64,000 nt of DNA from Cololabis saira (lineage: Eukaryota; Chordata; Actinopteri; Beloniformes; Belonidae): positions 3,907,387-3,971,386 of the forward strand of contig NC_084597.1 of the NCBI RefSeq assembly GCF_033807715.1. Direction: 5' to 3'. Positions 10,867 to 20,934 of the stretch are shown here, one piece after another (positions within the stretch are counted from its first letter, which is position 1; every line of letters begins with the position of its first letter). Below the pieces are notes generated by a model, which was not told the origin of the DNA, did not search any database, and saw only the letters and a program-made list of their open reading frames with translations. A program made the position numbers and the translations under genes.

Positions 10867-11123
10867 CTGCAATGCAGGAATGAGGAAGGTTAAACGGAAA
10901 TAAAAAGGTGCTTGCATGTGTTTTCACATTGTTATTAAGGACACGCCGGAGCAGGCACAGTCAAATTAAAATGAATACTTGAGCAGCCGTGCAGAATCTC
11001 CACCACCTGGAAGGCAATCATTCATAGCGCCGCTTTTTATGTGAAATTAGGAAACCACTCAGACTTGTCCAAAGAAAACTGTGTTTTTTTTTGTTTGTAG
11101 TTTAGCTGCTTTAACCTTCCAAC

Positions 11124-11839
<716 letters not shown>

Positions 11840-11847
11840 TTTCCAAC

Positions 11848-12087
11848 TAATGTTTTGCTGCCCATTAAAAGGTATGAGACTGAGCTAAATGCTTAATTAT
11901 TTATCAATTTTGATCCTGAAAATGAATTAGATAGATGTGTCAGGTTTCTTCTCAAGAGCTCTGTTTACTGTTAACTGTTAGCATGGAATGTGTTATCTTG
12001 TAGCTACGCTTCAATGTTTTTAAAACAGCTCAGTCCCTGGAGTCGTGCGGTAATGGGGTTCACATTCATATCCGCTGGTTCATGTCC
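11848..12087. other. No recognised feature
   Basis: Short single-copy-looking stretch. Confidence 0.4.
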
Positions 12088-12243
12088 AGAATAGAAACAC
12101 GAGCACTGGAAGTAGCAAAACATGTTTGTCATGTTAAGTTGAATCCTGCAGGAATCAGCATTCACCGTCCAGTGGGCACAAAAGTAAAACCACCTTTTAT
12201 TTCAAAGACTTTTGCAAAAAAAAGTTGTAGCATCTTGTTCCCT
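12088..12243 (+). repeat. Direct repeat, first copy (partner at 12560-12716)
   Basis: About 150 bp repeated 470 bp downstream with roughly 90% identity by eye. Both copies contain CATGTTTGTCATGTTAAGTT, GAATCCTGCAGGAATCAGC and AAAGACTTTTGCAAAAAAA. Confidence 0.85.
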
Positions 12244-12389
12244 GTAGTTGATATTTTGAATTGAAAAAAAAAAAAAAATAATAATAATTCTGTTATTCGG
12301 AAGAATATTAGGTCCACTGAAGAAAAAAAATTGAATTTTGAGAAAGAAATTCAGACTTTTGACCCATTTTTAGAAAGCTAAAAAAAAAG

Positions 12390-12474
12390 AATTTAGGGAG
12401 GTTTTTTTTTCATTTTTTTAAAAAAGTCTTTTTTAAGACTTTTTTAGAAATGAAAGAAAATTCCTCCCTAAATG
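12390..12474. repeat. Inverted repeat (hairpin)
   Basis: ATTTAGGGAGG followed by T-rich sequence and AAAAAAGTC, mirrored by GACTTTTTT and CCTCCCTAAAT. Arms are about 40 nt with mismatches. Confidence 0.7.
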
Positions 12475-12559
12475 ACTGAATGAAGGAATTCTGATTTTAA
12501 CCTCAGAATTCTGAGATTAAAGTCAAAATAAATACAATTATTTAAAATAAATAATAGAA

Positions 12560-12716
12560 ACAGAATAGAAACACAAGCGCTGGAAGTAGCAAAGCATGTT
12601 TGTCATGTTAAGTTGAATCCTGCAGGAATCAGCATTCACAGTCCAGTGGACCCAAAAGTAAACCACCTTTTATCTCAAAGACTTTTGCAAAAAAAAAAAA
12701 AAAAAAAAAAGCTGTG
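12560..12716 (+). repeat. Direct repeat, second copy (partner at 12088-12243)
   Basis: Second copy of the approximately 150-bp repeat, with the internal A tract lengthened to about 22. Confidence 0.85.
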
Positions 12717-12864
12717 CAACTTATTTCATTTCTGTAGCAACAAAGAATTTATACATTTTAGTCTGAGTTTTGCAAACTGCTACTTGGTGTTTAGTATTAA
12801 CCTCTGGTTATTTTGGAACTTATTTTGGCGTTTAATCAGTTTTCTAGTCTGGTTCTTATCTCCA

Positions 12865-13251
12865 CACTGCAAAAACTCAAAATCTTACCAGGAATATTTG
12901 TCTTATTTCTAGTTAAAATGTCTCAGTTTTAGTCAAAAAAATCTCATTACACTTAAAACAAGACTCATCACTGGAAAAAAAACAACTATTTTCACCTGTT
13001 TCAAGTAGATTTTCACTTAAAATAAGTAGAAAAATCTGCCAGAGGAACAAGATTTTTTTGCTTGTAATGAGAAGATAAATCTTGTCCCACTGGCAGATTT
13101 TTCTACTTATTTCAAGTGAAAATTGACTTGAAACAGGTGAAAATTGTCAAATAAGTTATTTTTTTGGTAATGAGATTTTTTGACTAAAAATGAGACAGTT
13201 TAACTAGAAATAAGACAAATATTCCTGGTAAGATTTTGAGTTTTTGCCGTG
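12865..13251. mobile_element. Foldback MITE J1
   Basis: Nearly complete palindrome. It begins CACTGCAAAAACTCAAAATC, and its right end complemented reads CACGGCAAAAACTCAAAATC. The arms continue through AGGAATATTTGTCTTATTTC to a centre near 13055 (CACCTGTTTCAAGT mirrored by ACTTGAAACAGGTG). A common teleost foldback element. Target duplication not clear. Confidence 0.85.
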
Positions 13252-13309
13252 CACAAGTGGAGTTTTAGTGTTTATATAAATAAATACATGTCAGAGCCGA
13301 CTGGCCATG

Positions 13310-13380
13310 GCCATGTGGGGTCCCTCAAGGTTCTGTTTTAGGACTTTTTCTGTTCCTACTATAAATGTATCCATGAGGAC
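13310..13380 (+). pseudogene. Short LINE RT fragment
   Basis: One frame reads GVPQGSVLGLFLF, the conserved RT segment usually written GVPQGSVLGPLLF. It is followed after a stop by MYP, resembling the family's YMLPLG. No flanking RT sequence is evident. Confidence 0.6.
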
Positions 13381-14220
13381 AGATTCAAAGCAAATTTAGT
13401 CAATAGCTCATGAACCAAACCCTGTGGAAAAGAATCAAACCGAGTAGGTACTGGTGGAAAAGTGCCATGAGAGGCTTTTCCCAGTGACCATCTGCTCTGC
13501 TGGAGGATTGTGGGAAGTCGTATTGGCCGCATCAACACGGCAGATTGAGCAGGCAGGAAGTCAGACAGAAGAAAGGCAGAAGAAATAAGATGCCAAGAGC
13601 TTGTTCTGGGTCCGACATCAACGTTAAATTGACCCACAGGTTTGAAATTCAGGGTGTATGTCGGAGGAAAGTTTAATTTTAGAAGACAAAAAGTACATTT
13701 TGACACTGATTGTTTTTATTATCATAATCACAGAAAGAACAAGGTAAGATTTTAGAGATTATAACATGATTCTTACGCAATTGTGAGAATCATGTTGTAA
13801 TCTTTAAAAGATTAATTTCTTCACGCATTTAAAATTTACTGACATTTACTGTTGCTGTTTCTGACAATTATATTTCACTATCACGGTCGATCTGTCGTTT
13901 TGCTCCCAAAAAAATACCTTTACGGAACATAAACACCTCTAAATCCTTCTGGTGAAAGTAGTGAAAAATAAGACGCAGCAAAGCATCTTTAATAAAGTAG
14001 GACTAAAGAAATGGAAATGCTTTTACATGTACATGTGTATCTATGAACGTGTGCATGGCAACACCAAGACAGGGACTTACTTGTAGAAAGTATTTTTGAA
14101 ACTATTTATATAATACCTTTCACAACATGCTTCACAAAGTAGGTAAAACCATTAGATACAGACAAAAAAAAGACAATATAAAAGTCATTAAAGTCATTAA
14201 AACCTTGTCTTAATAACTTA
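13381..14220. other. Single-copy-looking sequence with one hairpin
   Basis: Positions about 13757-13808 form an inverted repeat (GATTATAACATGATTCTTAC and GTGAGAATCATGTTGTAATC around GCAATT). Nothing else recognised. Confidence 0.5.
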
Positions 14221-15460
14221 TCAGGAGTGGCTACAGAGGAGGGCTGGAGTCTTGAAGACCCAGGTTCAAGCCCCTGGATTGCAACCAAAAGTCAACCACC
14301 TTGGGCCCCTGAGCAAGGCCCTTAACCCTTCCTGCTCCCCGGGCGCCGTGCCATTGCATGGCAGACCCTGCTACTAGTTCAACTAGAAAATGGGTTAAAT
14401 GCAGAGAAAGAATTTCCCCATTGTGGGACTACTAAGGGTGTAACAATATATCGTGCCACGAAATTTCGCGATACAAAAACTTCACAATACATGTCGTGGA
14501 GGTGACAAAGTGTATCGCGATATTGGGTTATTAATATTAATCTATTGTGTTGACTAGAAATGCGCATCCGACCGCGACCACGGCCGCGACCGCACCTCGA
14601 CCCGCGGACCAAAATCTTACTCCGCTCAGAAGAAACTAGTCCCGTTTTGAGCTCTGAACTTTTACTTATTTAAGGCTGGTGTAGAGTTAAGCCTTACCTT
14701 ATTAAATTAAACCTTTTTGGGGTGGTGAGTAGGATAAACACGGGGAAACTTCTGCTGAGTTCCAGTGTACTTCAATGTCCCTCAACAGTGTAGGATTTTA
14801 GAACATCAACACAGCACCTAGTGCTGTATCACTCCGCCCAATCTAAAACATATTAACTACAGATAAACTGACTAGTGTCATTATAGTCCCTGATTTACAT
14901 CAGAATATAAAGAATATATTTATAAAATAATGAACCCTGAATTACCAAAATAAACTTCTTAACAAAAATAAATCTCTTACACTTATAAGGTGAGCATGAA
15001 TCAATCTTTTTATGATGTTAAATTGTATGTATTTATTTACTTTTATTTATTTATTTAATTTTAGTTGTTAAATTAGAAAGAAAAAAGTCAAATCATACAT
15101 GAGAGAAACTATTCAGTTTGTGGCAAAATATTTGTACTTGTATGAAACTGAAGATCATAATGCAAACCTGACATTTACTCTTAGTTCAGTTTGTGGAAAA
15201 TAGTTGGCCTGGCTTTCTCTTTAAAACTTAAACAGTTATAAAGCATTACAAACTGTAACAATAGGACAAACACACAGCATTGTTTTGTATTTTGTGTCTT
15301 TCAAATAAAAGACCATTTTTTCCAGTCATATGTTCCTCATTCAAGGTTGTTAAAAAAATACTGCTATAATATCGTATCGTTATCGTGACCTCAATATCGT
15401 GTATCGTATCGTGAGATTAGTGTATCGTTACACCCCTAGGGACTACTAAGGGAAGCTTTC
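14221..15460 (+). mobile_element. tRNA-type SINE interrupted by MITE E1
   Basis: The left part (14221-14432) has a B-box-like GGTTCAAGCCC at 14263. It then shows CTGAGCAAGGCCCTTAACCC, GCTCCCCGGGCGCCGTGCC and the tail CCCCATTGTGGGACTACTAA, all typical of fish SINEs that share LINE tails. E1 inserted in that tail, and a few bases continue after it (15447-15460). Confidence 0.65.
14433..15438 (+). mobile_element. hAT-type MITE E1
   Basis: Termini TAAGGGTGTAACAATATATC and GTATCGTTACACCCCTA. Perfect 8-bp duplication GGGACTAC (14425-14432 and 15439-15446). Subterminal TATCG-rich blocks. E2 and E3 are shorter copies, and the segment at 14760-14990 matches E3 in inverted orientation. No transposase. 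Confidence 0.92.
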
Positions 15461-15469
15461 TTTCTTAAA

Positions 15470-16001
15470 GTCCTCATCTTCATTTTGAAGTACTGTAAAC
15501 TGTACGCACAAGCAAATATGTTGGCACGTAAATGTTTTATGTGTACTGATAATGTTAAAATTGCTTTGTTTAAAGCCTATTGTACTTCACTGTACACTGC
15601 CCACCTGTGGTGCAGCTACAGTAAGGCTAAGTTTAATAAGCTACAGGTGGCATACAATGATGCACTTAGAATTATTTTGAAGCTCCCTAGGTGGACGAGT
15701 GCCAGTCAGTTGTTTGTGCACAGTGGTGTTTCTACCTTAGACCCTGTCCTTAGGAATCTCATGTATCATTTTATGGCAAGGCTGAATGACTCAAAAAATG
15801 AAATGATTATGGCTTTAACCATGCCCAAAAAGAGCAGTACTAGGTTCTTTTCTAGTTTTTGGAGGCATTGGAGAGGGTGTTTGTATATTTTTTAGGTATG
15901 TTCTTATATGTCCTTTGTTGTTTTGTCTACTGTTGTTGTCTCTTTTATTGTATTTATATGGACCTATTTGAGTCTGAAATAAAGATTGAATTGAATTGAA
16001 G
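15470..16001 (+). pseudogene. LINE 3' end (C-terminal ORF2 region and tail)
   Basis: A 5'-truncated open frame reads ALFKAYCTSLYTAHLWCSYS, KAKFNKLQVAYNDALRIIL and SGVSTLDPVLRNLMYHF. This is the region after the RT domain in fish non-LTR elements. The 3' tail reads GACCTATTTGAGTCTGAAAT, AAAGATTGAATTGAATTGAA, a polyadenylation-like signal followed by a short GAATT repeat. The start near 15470 follows a stop and joins the SINE tail directly. Confidence 0.8.
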
Positions 16002-16500
16002 AACTCTACTTGTTAAATGAGGTTAAATGTAAATGAGACTCTGGGTCTCAATGACATTAGAGACATTAGCGTAAAACACTTTATGAAGTTGGGTCCATTT
16101 CAATGCAATAGTTTACTGGTTTGTGAGGCACCAGAGCGGCCTCCCCACGTACACGGGGATCAGGCAAACTGGACCTGGGTGATGAGGTGGAAAGGAGAGA
16201 CCCCGCAGAGCGTGGAATGCCAAAAAATAAGGCTTTTTATTGTATATAATAAATAATTAATAATAATAAATAAAAAAAGAGATTTGTTCTAATTATATTG
16301 AACTGTTTTGTTTTTCTCTTAATGAATGAAATAAAGAATAAAAATAAAATTCTGACTTTTTTCTCAGAATTACATTTTTTTTTCTTCAGTCGCTCTAATC
16401 CTCTTCTGTAAATTTGTGACTGTAAACGCAACAAAAAAAAAAAAAAAAATCATATTTCCACTTCAATTTCAACTGTAAAGAAGAAGAATAAAATAAAATT
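16002..16500. other. No recognised feature
   Basis: Low-complexity A/T runs towards 16440. No supported gene. Confidence 0.4.
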
Positions 16501-17289
16501 AAAGCTGCAAGCAGCGATGAACGGGCCCTCGCGCGTGCAATTTTCACCCATAAAGATCAAGCACTCTTTATGTTAAAGCATTCAAAAAATATTGCAGAAA
16601 ACTATCAGATATCGACCAATCAGAAGAAGGGGCGGGGATAATTTGCACCAATTATGTTCAAGGACTCAAAACTGAGTCAGATGACACCACCCATGACTGT
16701 GTATGTCAAACCATTCAAAAGTTATGGCAGAAAATATCAGATGAAGGGAGGGGGGGGCGCGCTTTTTGGCGTCTATCGTCGCCACGGTAACGCTTTTGAA
16801 AGAGAAAAGTAAGGCGTGTTGTCGCAGGATCGAGACTCACATTTTGATGTATAACACACCTGGGTGCACGTTACGGTTCGGGCCGTATTAACTGCCGAAG
16901 GAATGGCATAAATTTCGCCAAAATTACACAATTAATTCAAAATGGCCGACTTCCTGTTTGGTTTTGGCCATGGCACCAAGAGACTTTTCTTTAAGTTGTG
17001 ACATGATACAGGTGTGTACCGATTTTCGTTCATGTACGTCAAACCGTATCGTGGGGCTTGAGGCACAAAGTTTTCTAGGGGGCGCTGTTGAGCCGTTAGG
17101 CCACGCCCATTAATGCAAACCATTAAATATCAAATTATTCGCCAGGCCTGGCTTGGTGCAAAATTTGGTGACTTTTTGGGGACGTTTAGGGGGAAAAAAG
17201 GCCCTCATTTGTCCGAAGAAAAAGAAAGAATAAAGAAAAATTCCTACAGATACAATAGGGCCTTCGCACTGAAGGTGCTCGGGCCCTAA
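16501..17289 (+). mobile_element. Repeat family A, copy 2 (full length)
   Basis: Starts AAAGCTGCAAGCAGCG and ends TCGGGCCCTAA. Same subfamily as copy 1 (GGGCCCTCGCGCGTGCAATT near the 5' end). The conserved complementary ORF lies at 16932-17123. Confidence 0.85.
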
Positions 17290-17752
17290 TAATCCATGTG
17301 TGATATCAGGCAAGCTGACAAATGGAGGAACATGAAACAAACTCTCTCAAATGTCAGCCTGATTCTTTTGGTCACAAACCAGCATTCAGATGAGTGAAAG
17401 ATGGAGAATAGAAAGATTATTGCCTCAGTTCTTCTAAACTCTTTTCAAAACACGGTGTGACACACCCGTCTTAAGACACCGGCTCTTTCTGAAGCGCTTT
17501 CAGCTGCGCGTCTATCTTTCTGCACCGCTGGATCTCAGACTCAGCTGCAAATGGATTTTCAACAGAGTCAAACATGCCAGTGATAACAAACAAACCAGTG
17601 GCTGCATCAGTGGCTGCATCCAACACAAACACAAACAGCGGCGGGAACAAAGTGCACACTTGTCCAAACACGGCACCCACAACGAGCGGGGCTTGAATCT
17701 CTGGCAGAGCAGAATCATCCGAGTGTCTGAACTGAGTCCACACATGGCAAGC
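17290..17752. other. Single-copy-looking sequence with an unassigned ORF
   Basis: Minus strand, about 17471-17755: an open frame of at least 94 codons with no stop upstream for some distance. It has one hydrophobic segment (VVGAVFGQVCTLFPPLFVFV) and a charged C-terminus (EIQRCRKIDAQLKALQKEP). I do not recognise it. A processed pseudogene, a small membrane protein gene or chance are all possible. Confidence 0.25.
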
Positions 17753-17893
17753 CAAGATATCTACATCGTACCTTTTTAGATATCTTAAATTAGGTTTTGA
17801 CTAGTCAGAACCAAGTTGTAGATATCTTTAACTGGAATTATGACCAGTCAAAATGACGTTGTAGATATCTCAAACTGGAATTACAGATGGTCA
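17753..17893 (+). repeat. Approximately 43-bp palindrome-rich tandem repeat Z, left part
   Basis: Irregular units of GTAGATATCTTAAACTGGAA followed by TTATGACCAGTCAAAATGAC. Each carries AGATATCT and TGACTAGTCA-type palindromes. Interrupted by family A copy 3 and resumes at 19937. Confidence 0.75.
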
Positions 17894-18528
17894 TTAGGGC
17901 CCGAGCACTGACGAAGGCCTTATTGTATCTGTAGGAGATGGGGTTTTTATTTTTTTCCTCTTTTTCTTTTGACGAAATGAGGGCCTTTTTTCCCCCTAAA
18001 CGTGCCCCAAAAGTCACCAAATTTTTCACCAAGTCAGGCCTGGCGAAAAATCTGATATTCCATGGTTTGCATTAATGGGCGTGGCCTAATGGCTCAAAAG
18101 CGCCCCTTAGAAAACTTTGTTCTTCAAGCCCCACAATACGGTTTGACATACATGCATGAAAATCGCTACACACCTGTATCATGTCACAACTTAAAGAAAA
18201 GTCTCTTGGCGCCATGGCCGAAACCGAACAGGAAGTCGGCCATTTTGAATTAATCATGTAATTTTGGCGCAATTTATGCCATTCCTTCGGCAATTAATAC
18301 GGCCCGAACCGTAACGTGCACCCAGGTGTGTTATACATCAAAATGTGCGTCTCCATCCTGCGAAGATGCGCATTACTTTTCTCAGTCAAAAGCGTTACTG
18401 TGGCGACGATAGACGCCAAAAAGCGCGCCCCCCTTCTTCTGATTGGTCCATATTTGATAGTTCCTACTTTCTGCCATAACTTTTGAATGATTTGACATAA
18501 AGACTCCTGGGTGGTGTCATAGAACTTA

Positions 18529-19697
18529 GGCTGCGTCCCAATACTCCCCCTCGCCCTCCTTTTCTTCACTACCCCTAACTTTTGCGCGTTCCCGTGAAGG
18601 TAGTGGTGTCCCAATTCCTCTTTTCACCAAGGGGGAGGGGGCATAACGAGGGGTAGGGGCTGAGGATAACCCCTTCAAATCGAGGGTTTTCAGATGCTGA
18701 CTTCGCGAGCGAGGGAGTATGAAAATTTCCCAGAATGCTTTTGCCGTAGGCTCTGCGTTGATTTGACTCGCCGACCGAAGGCAAACAGGCAGACTCGTCT
18801 CAGAGAAATAGAGAGAAATAATCCTGTGACTCGTCAGATTTGTTTTGGATGTTTCTGATATAATAGTTTTCAGAAACCACAAAGTAATCCAGCTGTTATC
18901 TGGGTAATTTACACACTTTCAGATAAAGTTGTAGAAGATCACGCCAGAATAAAGGGATTTATGGTTCTGCGTTACACCAACGCAGAGCCTACGGCGTAGG
19001 TTACGTAACCTACGCCGTAGGCTCTGTGTTGGTGTACGCGGCGACGCGCGCCGTACGCCGTACCCTACGCCGTAGGCTCTGCGTCGATTTAACGCGGACC
19101 TAAACTCCGGAGCCGGCAGACAGAAATCTCTAAATTTCGGAGCAAATTTCTTAACAGGCGTAGCTACAACTGTTAGATTTCATCTATTAAACCAACATCT
19201 TCCTAAATGATTATTTCAGCCGGCGTAATTCTCAACGGAGCTGCAGGTTTCTCTCCCGGGACGACGGAGCAGCTTGACCCGGCGGATACGTCTCTTCTCG
19301 GGCTGTGAGCTGCTGCTGCTGTTACCATGGTAACAGCTGCTGCTGCTCCCCGGGGGCGGCGGCTCTTCTCATCTCCGCAAACATCGGGTCAAATTTATTA
19401 ACAGGCGTTATTTGGATAAACTGAGCCCCGGTTGCGGATCTTAAGGTTACCTTTATACCTGAAAAAATATTAAAACTTAATAAAGTGGCATATTAACAGC
19501 GCTACAGCTGAAATTAAAACAGCTTTTGGCTCTCAGCTTCCTGATCAGGGTAGGGATGAAAACGAGGGGGAGTAGGAGAAATGGGACAGACACCTGGGCC
19601 AAGTGCCCTAGATCTCAAGTGCCCTAAAATCTCCCCCTTCTTTTTTAGGGTTTAGGGAAGAAAAGAAGGGCGAGTGAAGGAGAATTGGGATTGGCCC
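18529..19697 (+). mobile_element. Harbinger-like element Y1 in family A copy 3
   Basis: Left end GGCTGCGTCCCAAT, right end complemented GGGCCAATCCCAAT. Flanking 3-bp TTA duplication (18526-18528 and 19698-19700). A TTA target and a GG.CC..TCC-type terminus fit PIF/Harbinger. Imperfect repeats of CTCCCCCTCGCCCTCC and its complement lie near the ends. It contains palindrome H3. No transposase recognised. Confidence 0.75.
18957..19100. repeat. Palindromic repeat H3
   Basis: Contains ATTTATGGTTCTGCGTTACA, CCAACGCAGAGCCTACGGCG, several TACGCCGTAGG palindromes and GCGTCGATTTAACGCGGACC. Located in the middle of Y1. Confidence 0.85.
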
Positions 19698-19936
19698 TTA
19701 GTTTTAAGTCCATGAACATAATTGGTGCAAATTAGCCCCGCCCCTTCTTCTGATTGGTCGATATCTGATAGTTCCTACTTTCTGCCATAACTTTTGAATG
19801 GTTGGATATAGAGAGTCGTGGGTGTTTTATCCACTAAATGTCCAGGTCTGAAGAATCTACATCAACTCATACAAGCTTCCACTGCAGCCTGAACGTGCAC
19901 AAGGGTGGAGGAACGTTCATCGCTGCTTGCAGCTTT

Positions 19937-20175
19937 AGTAATTTAATTGTAATTGAAATGAATTTAAATTAGAGATATCGCAAATTGGAGATATCTTTAA
20001 CGTCCATTCTGCCGAGTCAACGTGTAATTACAGATATCTTAAATTAGAGTTTTGACTAGTCAAAATTACGTTATACATATCTTGAATGACAATTCGGACT
20101 AGTCACAATGTAATTAGTACAAAATGCAGTTGTAGATATCTGCTATGTTAATTCTGGATAGTCAAACTTAGCCAT
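19937..20175 (+). repeat. Tandem repeat Z, right part
   Basis: Continues the AGATATCTTAAATT and TGACTAGTCAAAATTACGTT units after the family A insertion, with increasing divergence. Confidence 0.7.
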
Positions 20176-20930
20176 TAAGTGTTAAAACGGCTTTCCATAT
20201 CCACAACACATCAAACACAAAGGAATACCTTCAAATAAATAAACAAATAATGAAATACTGCTAACAATTAAGTAATGATAAGATCATTAGATAAAAGGCA
20301 GAGATGGTTAGTTTTACAGGATAATGGACTCGAATTAGTATAAAGAGCAAACAGAATGTAAACAGTCTTTCTGCCTCCAGGCATGAATTTGAAAGGTAGG
20401 ACTGCTAGTAAAATTGCATTTGCTCCCGCTGTTAGGGAAACGCTGGCACCGGGCCCAGACTCCTTGACAGATGTTGGTCGCACTTCTCTTTATTTCCCTT
20501 GGTGAGATGTGCCAGTCAGTAGTACTAGCTGGCTGCTGCACAGCTGGACTCTCTCCAGGTGACCGGGAGGTCGCGAGCATGAAGATGCTCGAGCCAGGAA
20601 GAGACAACAAAATCAAAAACAAAACAGCATAAATCCCACAATCACAAACCTGTTAATGAAACTGGTTTTGTGTTAATGTACACCGAGTACATGTGTTGTG
20701 ACATATTTCAGTCAGCTCTTTATTGATTTTTTTTCCCACACTCGGGGGTTTGGGGTGACCTTGCAGAAAGTAAGTGGATGTTTTGAAGTTAAAGGACTCA
20801 TATTATACTCTTTCACATGTGGTGAATACCTTAATTTTTCCTTGAATTAAAATAAATTAATAAATAATACCGTGCTGTGCATGATAGGGACACATTTTTT
20901 CCCACTTCTTTCAGAAAGTACCTGTTTCAG
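20176..20930. other. No confidently recognised feature
   Basis: Short overlapping minus-strand frames at 20268-20622 may belong to a decayed repeat. I could not assign them. Confidence 0.35.
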
Positions 20931-20934
20931 CTTC

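Larger units (their letters stand above)
17894..19936 (-). mobile_element. Repeat family A, copy 3, interrupted by Y1
   Basis: Reads TTAGGGCCCGAGCACTGACG at the left and CGCTGCTTGCAGCTTT at the right, so it is reversed. Element Y1 (18529-19697) splits it. The segment near 19880 (complement of GTGCACGTTCAGGCTGCAG) puts it in the same subfamily as copy 4. It lies inside tandem repeat Z. Confidence 0.85.
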
